The notes beneath the pieces are model-generated. The model worked only from the letters and a program-made list of their open reading frames with translations, was not told where the DNA came from and did not search any database. Shown here piece by piece: positions 17,455-26,156 of a DNA stretch of 52,709 nucleotides (its first letter is position 1; every line of letters starts with the position of its first letter). This stretch comes from an uncultured Ruminococcus sp. GTDB taxonomy: Bacteria; Bacillota; Clostridia; Oscillospirales; Ruminococcaceae. The stretch is from positions 1 through 52,709 of the forward strand of contig ONAI01000003.1 of the NCBI GenBank assembly GCA_900315755.1, written 5' to 3'. A program made the translations under genes and the position numbers.

Positions 17455-17514
17455 TGTATAAAGAAGGTCCGGACGAAAAAGGACCTGAAAAAATTATAAA
17501 CGGGGGTCAATATT

Positions 17515-19206
17515 ATGGAAAGTAAACCAAAAAGACTTTTAGCACTGATGATAAGTCTTTTTACGGCACTTATGTGCTTTGTGCCGATGACAGTCTGCGC
17601 TGTTGAAAACAAGGGTGCTTCCGGAATGAGCTGGAATATCAGAAGCGTTACCGCTGCACCGGGTTCGGATGTATGTGTGAACGTAGTTGCAAAGAATCCG
17701 GCTGCACTGAGATACGTAAAAAATGTTACAGTTATCTCGGATTCGAGACTTCAGCCTATCGGAATGACAGAGTATTCCGAAGCACTCAATGCAACCTTCA
17801 CTTACAGCATTAAAGGTACTCAGATAAACTTCTCTATGAGCAGTTCGAGTCCGAGAGTATGCACAAACGGAAGCATTATATTCTCGTTCTATTATCATGT
17901 GCCGGAGGGGGCTCGTGATAATGACAGCTACAAGATCGAGTGGGTAGCTTCAAACTGCTATGCTGAAGGTACAAACGGCGCTGAATACAAGATCGCTAAC
18001 TTCGGCTCAGGCAACGTAAACGTAAGCAGTTCAGTTCCTGCCGGAACAACATACACACCGCATCAGCCGATCGTAACTACAACTTCGGCTACTCCTGTGA
18101 CCGATCCTGTAACTGAACCTGTAACTGAACCTGTAACTGAACCTGTAACAGATCCTGTAACTCAGCCTGTAACAGATCCTGTTCCGGAGCTCATTGTTGA
18201 TACACCTTCAAGCAGTGAACTCGTTGAAGGCAATACGGTTTCACTCAGCGTACGCAGCTCAACAGGTGCAGCAGTAAACGGCATCTGGAGCGAATCAAGC
18301 GACTGGGGTGCAGTTTCAACAAACGGCACTAATATTACGCTTAACAAAGCAGGCACATATTATGTTACAGTTCACGGAACCGTAAACGGTAATCAGGTCT
18401 CAAAGAAGATCGCTGTTACAATACAGCCAAAGCCTACTGCACCTGTAACTGAACCGGCAACCGATCCTGTAACAGAGCCGGAAACCGATCCTGTAACCGA
18501 GCCTGAGCCTGAGCTTATAGTAGATCAGCCGTCGAGCGATCAGCTTTACGTAGGCAACAAGGTTGCACTGAATATACACAGTTCAAACGGAGAAGCGATC
18601 GGTTCAAAGATGATAACTGTCAGCGACTCTTCTGCTATAACTTCTGAATCCAACGTGCTTACACTTAAAAAGGCTGGTACTTATACAGTCAGCGTTAAGG
18701 CAAGCATAGGCGGCAAGGTGTATTCCAAGTCGATCACGCTTACAATTATCCAGAAGAATGAGCCTGTCACAGAGCCTGTAACTGATCCTGTGACAGATCC
18801 CGTAACAGATCCAGTAACACAGCCTGTTACAGATCCGGTGACAGAACCTGTGACTGATCCCGTGACCGATCCGGTCACAGAGCCGGCGACTGATCCGGAA
18901 GAATATAAACTCGGAGATGTCGATAACAGCGGCAGATACACGGTTTCGGATGCTACACTGGTACTCAGACAGTGTGCATACTATGCAAATCCCAATGGCG
19001 ATATAGAGCCTGTCTTTACATCAGATGAACAGTTCAATGCGGCAGATACTAATGGCGATAAGAGACTGACAACTACTGATGCAACGAGAATTCTCAGGTT
19101 CATATGCTTCCTGAATAATCCGAAATATCAGACCTCTCCGACTCAGGAGATAATAGATATGAAGAGAGATATGCGGAAGTGGATCGCAAACGGCATGATA
19201 AACTAA
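17515..19206 (+). CDS. Secreted cohesin-like / Ig-like / dockerin protein, putative cellulosome adaptor
   Basis: A 563-residue secreted multimodular protein. It has a signal peptide (1-~29, ending VCA), then a ~140-residue beta domain (35-175). Its pattern, with SVTAAPGSDVCVNVVAKN near the start and GSIIFSFYYHVPEGA near the end, resembles cohesins. Two similar ~80-residue Ig-like modules follow, starting PELIVDTPSS (~223) and PELIVDQPSS (~332), and a C-terminal dockerin (466-540) has calcium loops DVDNSGRYTVSD and DTNGDKRLTTTD. Low-complexity linkers of TEP/TDP repeats separate the modules. A cohesin at one end and a dockerin at the other is the layout of an adaptor scaffoldin (ScaC type in R. 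flavefaciens). The cohesin call is by pattern only; it may bind another ligand. GGGGG stands 8 nt before the ATG. No clear promoter of its own is seen 60 bases after trkH. Confidence 0.78.
   Translation: MESKPKRLLALMISLFTALMCFVPMTVCAVENKGASGMSWNIRSVTAAPGSDVCVNVVAKNPAALRYVKNVTVISDSRLQPIGMTEYSEALNATFTYSIKGTQINFSMSSSSPRVCTNGSIIFSFYYHVPEGARDNDSYKIEWVASNCYAEGTNGAEYKIANFGSGNVNVSSSVPAGTTYTPHQPIVTTTSATPVTDPVTEPVTEPVTEPVTDPVTQPVTDPVPELIVDTPSSSELVEGNTVSLSVRSSTGAAVNGIWSESSDWGAVSTNGTNITLNKAGTYYVTVHGTVNGNQVSKKIAVTIQPKPTAPVTEPATDPVTEPETDPVTEPEPELIVDQPSSDQLYVGNKVALNIHSSNGEAIGSKMITVSDSSAITSESNVLTLKKAGTYTVSVKASIGGKVYSKSITLTIIQKNEPVTEPVTDPVTDPVTDPVTQPVTDPVTEPVTDPVTDPVTEPATDPEEYKLGDVDNSGRYTVSDATLVLRQCAYYANPNGDIEPVFTSDEQFNAADTNGDKRLTTTDATRILRFICFLNNPKYQTSPTQEIIDMKRDMRKWIANGMIN
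18097..18180 (+). repeat. TEP/TDP linker repeat 1
   Basis: Tandem 12-bp units encode PVTD, PVTE and PVTQ, about seven copies. Further blocks of the same unit occur at 18436-18505 and 18769-18895 in the same gene. They are inter-module linkers and probable O-glycosylation sites, prone to slippage. Confidence 0.85.
18769..18895 (+). repeat. TEP/TDP linker repeat 3 before the dockerin
   Basis: About ten tandem 12-bp units encode PVT(D/E/Q), with synonymous codon variation among units. Similar units at 18097-18180 form the first linker. Confidence 0.85.
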
Positions 19207-19265
19207 CCAAGTTGAGAGCGCAAAGTTGCTCTTGTAATGGGAAAAATAACAAAATATGATGTATT

Positions 19266-19310
19266 ATCCGGCTTTTTTAAGGTTCGCCCTTGACAAGCCG
19301 GATTTTTTTC
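19266..19310 (+). terminator. Terminator-like hairpin overlapping the rpsL promoter
   Basis: ATCCGGCTT (19266-19274) pairs with AAGCCGGAT (19295-19303) and is followed directly by a seven-T run. The 3' arm and T-run fall inside the -35 to -10 spacer of the rpsL promoter. It would end transcripts coming from the upstream gene at 17515. Confidence 0.8.
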
Positions 19311-19318
19311 GATATAAT
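19290..19318 (+). promoter_or_regulatory. Consensus promoter of the str operon
   Basis: TTGACA (19290-19295) and TATAAT (19313-19318) with a 17-nt spacer. The spacer holds the 3' arm and T-run of the upstream gene's terminator, so the same bases work as terminator RNA and as promoter DNA. Confidence 0.92.
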
Positions 19319-19370
19319 ATATGAGTGTGCTGTATTACGGCATACTATATCTAAGAAAAGGAGGAAAACT

Positions 19371-19787
19371 ATGCCAACATTTAATCAGCTCGTTCGTAAG
19401 GGAAGAAAGGATCTTGAGACTAAGTCTACTGCTCCTGCACTTCAGAAGGGTTACAATGCTAAGAAGAAGGTTCAGATCAACCTCAGCTCACCTCAGAAGA
19501 GAGGCGTTTGTACCGCTGTAAGAACTGCTACACCTAAGAAGCCTAACTCAGCTATGAGAAAGATCGCCAGAGTAAAGCTTACTAACGGTTACGAAGTTAC
19601 ATCTTACATCCCGGGTATCGGTCATAACCTTCAGGAACACAGCGTTGTTCTCATCAGAGGCGGACGTGTTAAGGATCTCCCTGGTGTGCGTTACCACATC
19701 ATCAGAGGTACTCTTGATGCTCAGGGTGTTGCAAACCGTGGCCAGGCTCGTTCCAAGTACGGTGCAAAGAAGCCTAAGCAGAAGTAA
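19371..19787 (+). CDS. rpsL: 30S ribosomal protein S12
   Basis: Decoding-centre protein of the small subunit. The 138 residues are the longer Firmicutes-type form, with a charged insert before [11 protein letters not shown]. The residues that correspond to E. coli Lys43 and Lys88, where streptomycin resistance arises, are Lys57 (in TPKKPNSA) and Lys101 (in [10 protein letters not shown]); both are wild type. I start at ATG 19371, with AAAGGAGG (19357-19364) 6 nt upstream; a longer frame would begin inside the promoter. It is the first gene of rpsL-rpsG-fusA-tuf. Confidence 0.99.
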   Translation: MPTFNQLVRKGRKDLETKSTAPALQKGYNAKKKVQINLSSPQKRGVCTAVRTATPKKPNSAMRKIARVKLTNGYEVTSYIPGIGHNLQEHSVVLIRGGRVKDLPGVRYHIIRGTLDAQGVANRGQARSKYGAKKPKQK

Positions 19788-20020
19788 GATGCTTCTAATG
19801 CAGCAGGCGGCAAAGCTGCACAAAACAGCCGCAATATCAATTTAATATAGGCAATTCTACTGCCGCAGGAAAATGCGGAGTTCATATAGATATGATGCTA
19901 TATTCCTCTGCATTGGCCCTGACGCACTGACCGGTGAAGCGAATGTCCGGTTGGATAAAGTAATCGGTCAAGTACGAGTACCTATGAATTCATGAATCTA
20001 TGTGAAGGAGGGAAGCGAAC
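19788..20020 (+). promoter_or_regulatory. Long rpsL-rpsG spacer with competing hairpins
   Basis: This 233-nt spacer is unusually long for a ribosomal operon and holds no frame worth calling. CCGCA/TGCGG (about 19872-19889) forms one hairpin. TGACCGG (19928-19934) can pair either with CCGGT (19947-19951) or with CGGTCA (19965-19970), so two folds compete. GTAC-GA-GTAC and an AATTCATGAATT-like palindrome lie just before the rpsG ribosome site. In E. coli, S7 represses translation by binding this spacer; a similar role here is inference. Confidence 0.5.
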
Positions 20021-20491
20021 ATGCCAAGAAGAGGTAATATCGCAAAGCGTGATGTATTACAGGATCCTGTATACAATTCAAAGCTCGTAACACGTCTTAT
20101 CAACAACATAATGCTTGATGGTAAGAAGGGTGTTGCACAGAAGATAGTCTACGGTGCTTTCGAGATCGTAGCTGAAAAAACAGGCAAGGATGCTCTTGAG
20201 GTTTTCGAGCAGGCTATGGAAAATATCATGCCTGAACTCGAGGTAAAGGCTCGCCGTCTGGGTGGTGCTACTTACCAGGTTCCTATGGAGGTTAGACCTG
20301 AGAGACGTCAGACACTCGGTCTCCGCTGGATCACAAAGTATTCCAGAGAGAGAAACGAGAAGACAATGAAGGAAAGACTTGCCGGTGAAATCCTCGACGC
20401 TCTTAACGGTACAGGCGGTGCCTGCAAGAAGCGTGACGATACACACAAGATGGCAGAGGCAAACAAGGCGTTTGCACACTACCGCTGGTAA
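20021..20491 (+). CDS. rpsG: 30S ribosomal protein S7
   Basis: Primary 16S rRNA-binding protein that nucleates the 3' head domain of the small subunit. The length of 156 residues is standard. It opens [19 protein letters not shown] and includes the conserved [21 protein letters not shown] segment (here [19 protein letters not shown]) and the C-terminal [10 protein letters not shown] strong GGAGGG lies 9 nt before ATG. fusA starts 24 bases after the stop. Confidence 0.99.
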   Translation: MPRRGNIAKRDVLQDPVYNSKLVTRLINNIMLDGKKGVAQKIVYGAFEIVAEKTGKDALEVFEQAMENIMPELEVKARRLGGATYQVPMEVRPERRQTLGLRWITKYSRERNEKTMKERLAGEILDALNGTGGACKKRDDTHKMAEANKAFAHYRW

Positions 20492-20515
20492 TCGTCTTAA
20501 TAAAGGAGGATCATT

Positions 20516-22594
20516 ATGTCAAGAGATTGTTCACTTGAAAATACAAGAAATATCGGCATTATGGCCCACATCGACGCAGGTAAGACCACAACCACAGAGC
20601 GTATCCTTTTCTACACCGGTGTTAACCACAAGATCGGTGAAACACACGAAGGTTCCGCTACTATGGACTGGATGGAGCAGGAGCAGGAGAGAGGTATCAC
20701 TATCACTTCCGCTGCTACTACTTGCTACTGGGCAGGCCACAGACTCAACATCATCGACACACCTGGCCACGTTGACTTCACAGTTGAAGTTGAGCGTTCA
20801 CTCCGTGTACTCGATGGCTCTGTAACAGTTCTCTGCGCTAAGGGCGGTGTTGAGCCTCAGTCTGAAACAGTTTGGCGTCAGGCTGATAACTATAAAGTAC
20901 CACGTATGGCTTACATCAACAAGATGGACATTATGGGTGCTGACTTCTACCATGTTATCGACATGATGAAGGACAGACTCAAGTGTAATGCCGTTCCGAT
21001 CCAGCTTCCTATCGGTGCTGAGGACGAATTCAGAGGCATCATCGACCTCGTTGAGATGAAGGCCTACATCTATACAAACGACCTTGGTACAGATATCAAG
21101 GTTGAAGATATTCCTGAAGACATGAAGGAGATCGCTCAGAAGTATCACGATGAGATGGTCGAGCACGTTGCCGAGCAGGACGAAGCTCTCATGGAGAAAT
21201 ACTTTGAAGAGGGCGAACTCTCTCAGGAAGAGATCAAGACCTGCATCAGAAAGGCTACTATCGCTAACCACATGGTTCCTGTAACCTGCGGTACATCTTA
21301 TAAGAACAAGGGCGTTCAGAAGCTCCTCGATGCTATCATCGACTATATGCCTTCACCGCTCGATGTTCCTGCTATCAAGGGTGTAAATCCTGATACAGAG
21401 GAAGAAGAGGAGAGACCTTCTTCAGACAACGAGCCATTCTCAGCTCTCGCATTCAAGATCGCTACTGACCCGTTCGTTGGTAAGCTTGCGTTCTTCCGTG
21501 TATATTCCGGTGTTGTAAACCAGGGCGATACAGTCCTCAATGCAACTAAGGATACCCGCGAGCGTTTCGGACGTATCGTTCAGATGCACGCAAACCACAG
21601 AAAAGACCTCACAACTGTTTACTCAGGCGATATTGCTGCTGCAGTTGGTCTTAAGAATACAACCACAGGTGATACACTCTGTGATGAAAAGCACCCGATC
21701 ATCCTCGAATCCATGGAATTCCCAGAGCCTGTTATCCAGCTCGCTATCGAGCCAAAGACAAAGGCTGGTCAGGAAAAGATGGGTATCGCTCTCGCAAAGC
21801 TTGCTGAAGAAGATCCTACTTTCAAGACATGGACAGACGAGGAAACAGGTCAGACTATCATCGCTGGTATGGGTGAGCTTCACCTCGATATTATCGTTGA
21901 CCGTCTTCTCCGTGAGTTCAAGGTAGAAGCTAACGTAGGTGCACCTCAGGTTGCTTACAAGGAAACTATCAAGGGCAACGCAGACATCGACTACAAGTAC
22001 AAGAAGCAGTCCGGTGGTTCAGGTCAGTACGGTCACGTTAAGATCCGTGTTGAGCCTAACGAGTCCGGTAAGGGTTACGAATTCAAGAACTCCGTTGTCG
22101 GCGGTTCTATCCCGAAGGAGTACATCCCTGCTGTTGATGCCGGTATCCAGGGCGCTATGAAGGCTGGTATCCTTGCCGGCTACGAAGTAGTTGACGTTAA
22201 GGTCGAGCTCTACGATGGATCATACCACGAAGTTGACTCCTCAGAAATGGCATTCAAGATCGCTGGTTCTATCGCTTTCAAGGAAGCTCTCAAGCAGGCT
22301 CAGCCTGTACTCATGGAGCCAGTTATGAAGGTTGCTGTAATCGTTCCTGATGATTATCTCGGTACAGTAATCGGCGACCTCAGCTCACGCCGCGGACAGA
22401 TCCAGGGACAGGAAACAAGATCAGGCTCTATCCAGGTCGATGCCCTCGTTCCGCTTTCAGAAATGTTCGGTTATACTTCTGATCTTCGTTCCAACACACA
22501 GGGACGCGGTCAGTATACAATGGAACCTCACAGCTATGAGGAAGTTCCGAAGAGCATCGCTGAAAAGATCATGGCTAACAGAGCTAAGAACTAA
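20516..22594 (+). CDS. fusA: Elongation factor G
   Basis: GTPase that drives ribosomal translocation and, with RRF, ribosome recycling. The 692 residues are full length. The GTPase motifs are [15 protein letters not shown] (P-loop), RGITI (switch I), DTPGHVDF (G3) and NKMD (G4). Domain IV and the C-terminal region ([15 protein letters not shown]) are intact. AAAGGAGG stands 7 nt before ATG. It lies in the usual rpsL-rpsG-fusA-tuf order. Confidence 0.99.
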   Translation: MSRDCSLENTRNIGIMAHIDAGKTTTTERILFYTGVNHKIGETHEGSATMDWMEQEQERGITITSAATTCYWAGHRLNIIDTPGHVDFTVEVERSLRVLDGSVTVLCAKGGVEPQSETVWRQADNYKVPRMAYINKMDIMGADFYHVIDMMKDRLKCNAVPIQLPIGAEDEFRGIIDLVEMKAYIYTNDLGTDIKVEDIPEDMKEIAQKYHDEMVEHVAEQDEALMEKYFEEGELSQEEIKTCIRKATIANHMVPVTCGTSYKNKGVQKLLDAIIDYMPSPLDVPAIKGVNPDTEEEEERPSSDNEPFSALAFKIATDPFVGKLAFFRVYSGVVNQGDTVLNATKDTRERFGRIVQMHANHRKDLTTVYSGDIAAAVGLKNTTTGDTLCDEKHPIILESMEFPEPVIQLAIEPKTKAGQEKMGIALAKLAEEDPTFKTWTDEETGQTIIAGMGELHLDIIVDRLLREFKVEANVGAPQVAYKETIKGNADIDYKYKKQSGGSGQYGHVKIRVEPNESGKGYEFKNSVVGGSIPKEYIPAVDAGIQGAMKAGILAGYEVVDVKVELYDGSYHEVDSSEMAFKIAGSIAFKEALKQAQPVLMEPVMKVAVIVPDDYLGTVIGDLSSRRGQIQGQETRSGSIQVDALVPLSEMFGYTSDLRSNTQGRGQYTMEPHSYEEVPKSIAEKIMANRAKN

Positions 22595-22678
22595 TTGCCG
22601 CTGATAACGGATTTATCCCGAATCAAGGCGATATTTACAAAATCATGTGTTCTGGAGAATATTTTTTCTCCAAAACAC

Positions 22679-22707
22679 TTGAATTTACCATATTATTATG
22701 GTATAAT
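22679..22707 (+). promoter_or_regulatory. Separate promoter for tuf, overlapped by an inverted repeat
   Basis: TTGAAT (22679-22684), a 17-nt spacer and TATAAT (22702-22707) stand between fusA and tuf. TACCATA (22686-22692) and TATGGTA (22697-22703) form a 7-bp inverted repeat covering the spacer and the first bases of the -10 box. A hairpin GGAGAA/TTCTCC (22654-22671) lies upstream. Confidence 0.75.
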
Positions 22708-22753
22708 ATATTATACAGATTTCTGAATTTCTTATTTAAGGAGGAATTTTCCA

Positions 22754-23953
22754 ATGGCTAAGGCTAAATTTGAAAGAACTAAACCACATGTAAACATTGG
22801 TACTATCGGACACGTTGACCACGGTAAGACTACTCTTACAGCTGCTATCACAAAGACTCTTGCTCTTAAGGGTCAGGCTCAGTATGAGGCTTACGATATG
22901 ATCGATAAGGCTCCTGAAGAGAGAGAGCGTGGTATCACAATCAACACAGCTCACGTTGAGTACGAGACAGACAAGCGTCACTACGCTCACGTTGACTGCC
23001 CTGGTCACGCTGACTACGTTAAGAACATGATCACAGGTGCTGCTCAGATGGATGGTGCTATCCTCGTTGTTGCTGCTTCTGATGGTCCTATGGCTCAGAC
23101 AAGAGAGCACATCCTTCTCGCTCGTCAGGTTGGCGTTCCTGCAATCGTTGTATTCATGAACAAGGCTGATCAGGTTGACGATGAAGAGCTCCTCGAGCTC
23201 GTTGAGATGGACATCCGTGACCTTCTCTCAAGCTATGACTTCCCTGGCGATGAAACACCTATCATCAAGGGTTCTGCTCTTAAGGCTCTTGAGGCTCCAG
23301 ATGACCTCAGCGATCCTGCTTACGCTCCTATCCTTGAGCTCATGGATGCTGTTGATGAGTACATCCCAAGCCCAGAGAGAGACGATGCTAAGCCATTCCT
23401 TATGCCTATCGAAGATACAATGACTATTTCTGGTCGTGGTACTGTTGTTACAGGTAGAGTAGAGCGTGGAAAGCTCAACGTAAACGAGCCTGTTGAGATC
23501 GTTGGTCTTTCTGACGAGAAGCTCAACACAGTTGTTACAGGTCTTGAAATGTTCAGAAAGACTCTTGACTTCTGTGAGGCTGGTGATAACGTTGGTGCAC
23601 TTCTCCGTGGTATCACAAGAGATCAGGTTGAGCGTGGACAGGTTCTTTGTAAGCCAGGCTCAATTCACCCACACACAAAGTTCTCTGGTCAGGTTTACGT
23701 ACTGAAGAAGGAAGAGGGCGGCCGTCATACTCCATTCTTCAACAATTACAGACCTCAGTTCTACTTCAGAACAACTGACGTTACTGGTGTTGTAACACTT
23801 CCTGCTGATAAGGAAATGTGTATGCCTGGCGATAACGTAGCTATGGATGTTGAGCTCATCACTCCAATCGCTATTGAAGAAGGACTTCGTTTCGCTATCC
23901 GTGAGGGTGGTAGAACAGTTGGTTCAGGAGTTGTTACAAAGATCAACGAATAA
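22754..23953 (+). CDS. tuf: Elongation factor Tu
   Basis: Delivers aminoacyl-tRNA to the ribosome. The 399 residues are normal length. [39 protein letters not shown] and NKAD are intact, and the C-terminal domains end [10 protein letters not shown]. Codon use is strongly biased (AAG, GCT, GGT, CTC/CTT), fitting a very highly expressed gene. GGAGG stands 9 nt before ATG. It ends at the terminator 23986-24016. Confidence 0.99.
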   Translation: MAKAKFERTKPHVNIGTIGHVDHGKTTLTAAITKTLALKGQAQYEAYDMIDKAPEERERGITINTAHVEYETDKRHYAHVDCPGHADYVKNMITGAAQMDGAILVVAASDGPMAQTREHILLARQVGVPAIVVFMNKADQVDDEELLELVEMDIRDLLSSYDFPGDETPIIKGSALKALEAPDDLSDPAYAPILELMDAVDEYIPSPERDDAKPFLMPIEDTMTISGRGTVVTGRVERGKLNVNEPVEIVGLSDEKLNTVVTGLEMFRKTLDFCEAGDNVGALLRGITRDQVERGQVLCKPGSIHPHTKFSGQVYVLKKEEGGRHTPFFNNYRPQFYFRTTDVTGVVTLPADKEMCMPGDNVAMDVELITPIAIEEGLRFAIREGGRTVGSGVVTKINE

Positions 23954-23985
23954 TTTTATTCATTGAGTATATAAACAGCGACTTT

Positions 23986-24022
23986 AGGCGGTCGTGCTGA
24001 ACAGGCATGGCCGCCTTATTTA
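23986..24022 (+). terminator. Terminator of the str operon
   Basis: AGGCGGTCGTGC (23986-23997) pairs with GCATGGCCGCCT (24005-24016) with two G-U wobbles, followed by TATTTA. It lies 33 bases after the tuf stop. Confidence 0.85.
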
Positions 24023-24075
24023 TAGCTTTATTGGTTAAAAATTAATATGATAAAGGATATAAGGGTTAATAAAAG

Positions 24076-24987
24076 ATGGAATATGTTTTAAAAACAGACA
24101 AGCTGAATAAGCGGTATAAGAAATTCAAGGCGCTTAATCAAGTAAGTCTTAGCGTTCCCAAGGGGGCCATTTACGGATTTGTCGGCAGAAACGGCGCTGG
24201 TAAAACAACGCTGATACGTGTTATCTGTGGGCTTAACCTTCCGACAAACGGCAATTACAGCTTGTTCGGAGTTGATTATAAGGATCCCAAAATTGCAGAT
24301 TCACGCAAGAAATTAGGAGCTGTTGTAGAAACACCTTCTATATATCTCAACCTTACTGCAAAGGAAAACCTGAAAATGCAGTGCAGAGTTCTTGGCAAGG
24401 ATTTCAGCTGCATTGATGGTCTGCTTGAACTTGTCGGACTTAAAGACACAGGCAAGAAGCTTGCGAAGGATTTTTCATTGGGTATGCGTCAGAGACTTGG
24501 TATAGCATTTTCACTCGTTTCAGATCCGGAATTTCTCATTCTTGATGAACCGATCAACGGTCTTGATCCTCAGGGAATCATAGAAGTCCGCGAAATGCTC
24601 ATAAAGCTGAATAAGGAAAAGGGAATTACTATTCTTATATCAAGCCACATCCTTGATGAGCTTGCAAAGCTTGCAACTCATTACGGTTTCATTGAGGGCG
24701 GACGCATTATCAAGGAAATGAGTGCGGAAGAGCTTGAAGAAGCCTGCCGCAAGGTAACAACAATAACAGTTGATGATATAGGTGTTCTCGAAGGATACCT
24801 CAAAGAGACTGGTGCTGATTATAAGATCATATCAGATAAAGAGGCAGAGGTCTACTCTCATGTTGTCGTAACTCCGCTTGTACTTGCTCTTTCCGAGAGG
24901 AAGTGCATAGTTGAGAAGATAAATGAACGTCATGAGAGTCTCGAAAGCTACTTTATCGGACTTGTAGGAGGTGCCAGCAATGAGTAA
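24076..24987 (+). CDS. ABC transporter ATP-binding protein (bacitracin/lantibiotic-export type)
   Basis: Cytoplasmic ATPase of an ABC-2 type exporter. The 303 residues have Walker A GRNGAGKTTL, the signature FSLGMRQRLG, Walker B FLILDEPINGLDP and the switch His in SSHILDEL. A ~85-residue C-terminal extension follows the ATPase core, as in BcrA/SpaF-like immunity transporters. The substrate is unknown. The ribosome site before ATG is weak. The last 8 bases overlap the permease start, so the pair forms one transporter. No good promoter is seen in the ~60 bases after the tuf terminator. Confidence 0.92.
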   Translation: MEYVLKTDKLNKRYKKFKALNQVSLSVPKGAIYGFVGRNGAGKTTLIRVICGLNLPTNGNYSLFGVDYKDPKIADSRKKLGAVVETPSIYLNLTAKENLKMQCRVLGKDFSCIDGLLELVGLKDTGKKLAKDFSLGMRQRLGIAFSLVSDPEFLILDEPINGLDPQGIIEVREMLIKLNKEKGITILISSHILDELAKLATHYGFIEGGRIIKEMSAEELEEACRKVTTITVDDIGVLEGYLKETGADYKIISDKEAEVYSHVVVTPLVLALSERKCIVEKINERHESLESYFIGLVGGASNE

Positions 24988-25750
24988 TTTATTATCAGAA
25001 GGCTTCAAGAGAACCTTCAAGACTATGCGTTTCTGGGTAGTATTGTTCATAACTATCGGCGTTTCAGCGTTTTATGTTGTGATGATATACCGAATGGACA
25101 AAAGACATGAAAATACCGTTGATTTTGAGAATATGGCTTCGGCATCAAATCTTGTATTCCTTTTCTTAGGATTGCAGGCACTTTTCATGGCGATAGTTCC
25201 GGCGATGATAGTCATACGTGATTTCACGCAGAACACGGTAAGAAACAAGATAATCTGCGGCCATTCGAGAACAAAGATATACATATCTAATCTCATCACA
25301 ACCTCAGTTGTTTCGATATTATACCATATAGCTTCCATGGTAACGATCGTTGCTATTGCTGTACCGCTCGTTGGCGAAGGTGATCTTTATACAAAATGTT
25401 CGCTTTACTATATATGCGTCAGCTGTGCACTTATTCTTTCGTTCAATGCGATCACAGTATTCATGTCTATGATGGTGCGTAAAACATCAGGTGCTATCTT
25501 TGCATATCTCATCCATGAAGTTGCAGGAATCGTACTTGCACTTGCTGATCTGATAAAAGATGAAGCAACCAAAAGATTCCTTTATGAATTTCTTCCGACA
25601 GGACAGCTTTCGGTTATACAGGAGGGTATGATGGAAAACAAGTATCCGCCGGATAACACAGCGATTTTCCTTCCGCTCTATTCGTTAGCATTTATTGTCC
25701 TTTCGACAGTAGTTGGAATAAGCTTCTTCAAGAAGGCTGACTTAAAATAA
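24980..25750 (+). CDS. ABC-2 type transporter permease
   Basis: Membrane partner of the ATPase at 24076. The 256 residues have six likely spans: one at ~18-37, one at ~60-80, then spans near 105-125, 140-165, 175-195 and a last at ~230-250. This fits the ABC-2 permease layout with a short EXXXXXXR-like loop region (PAMIVIRDFTQNTVRNKI). I start at ATG 24980 because AGGAGGTG (24966-24973) lies 6 nt upstream; an earlier GTG is inside that site. It ends just before the structured element 25757-25876. Confidence 0.92.
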   Translation: MSNLLSEGFKRTFKTMRFWVVLFITIGVSAFYVVMIYRMDKRHENTVDFENMASASNLVFLFLGLQALFMAIVPAMIVIRDFTQNTVRNKIICGHSRTKIYISNLITTSVVSILYHIASMVTIVAIAVPLVGEGDLYTKCSLYYICVSCALILSFNAITVFMSMMVRKTSGAIFAYLIHEVAGIVLALADLIKDEATKRFLYEFLPTGQLSVIQEGMMENKYPPDNTAIFLPLYSLAFIVLSTVVGISFFKKADLK

Positions 25751-25756
25751 AAAAAC

Positions 25757-25876
25757 AGGACTGCAAGGGGCGCTCCCTCTGGCGGAATCGTGGTTTAGAA
25801 TTACCGAGTTTGTACTTTAAAGCTCGGTAACCCACGTTTTACGCTAAGGGTGACACGCTGACAGCAGTCCTTTTTT
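25757..25876 (+). terminator. Long branched or imperfect stem ending in a T-run, structured RNA candidate
   Basis: AGGACTGC (25757-25764) pairs with GCAGTCCT (25864-25871), followed by a run of six T. The ~100 bases between are also structured: TTACCGAG (25801-25808) with CTCGGTAA (25823-25830), flanked by CGTGG/CCACG, GCG/CGC and CCCT/AGGG strands, making a long irregular stem. A plain terminator would be 20-40 bases. It may be a terminator, a small RNA, or a short palindromic mobile element. It is not a tRNA, SRP RNA or 6S RNA by the cues I can check. Confidence 0.6.
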
Positions 25877-26156
25877 ATGCTTCACTAAGGAAAGCAATTA
25901 ATACAAATAAAACATTTTTCACACCAAAAGCACCGGTTTGACTAAAATTCAAATCAGATGATAATTTATTATAGCACAATAAAAATAAAAAATCAATACC
26001 TTTTCAGAATTTTTTAGTAGAGAATTAACAAAATAGTGTAGACATCTGTTTGGATTTGTGATATAATTAATATGAACACAATAACCACGATCAGGCGGTT
26101 ATTGCCACGAACTTTGTTCGTGGAGCGCAAATTCTCTGCGATTGGAGGAATCTTTC
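25877..26156 (+). promoter_or_regulatory. Intergenic region with promoter and three small hairpins upstream of the metallo-hydrolase
   Basis: The AT-rich part 25877-26035 holds nothing I can identify. TAGACA (26039-26044), 17 nt and TATAAT (26062-26067) make a good promoter. The leader contains AATAACC/GGTTATT (26080-26103) and CCACGAAC/GTTCGTGG (26105-26123), then a CGCA/TGCG pair ahead of the GGAGG site at 26144-26148. Confidence 0.7.

Noticed and set aside
18097..18895. Tandem-repeat mobile element in the adaptor gene
   Set aside because: The 12-bp repeats encode Pro/Thr-rich linkers in frame between domains; this is usual for cellulosomal proteins.
25757..25876. tRNA, SRP RNA or 6S RNA at the structured element
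   Set aside because: No tRNA arms or CCA, no SRP GGAA-type loop motif, and too short for 6S RNA.
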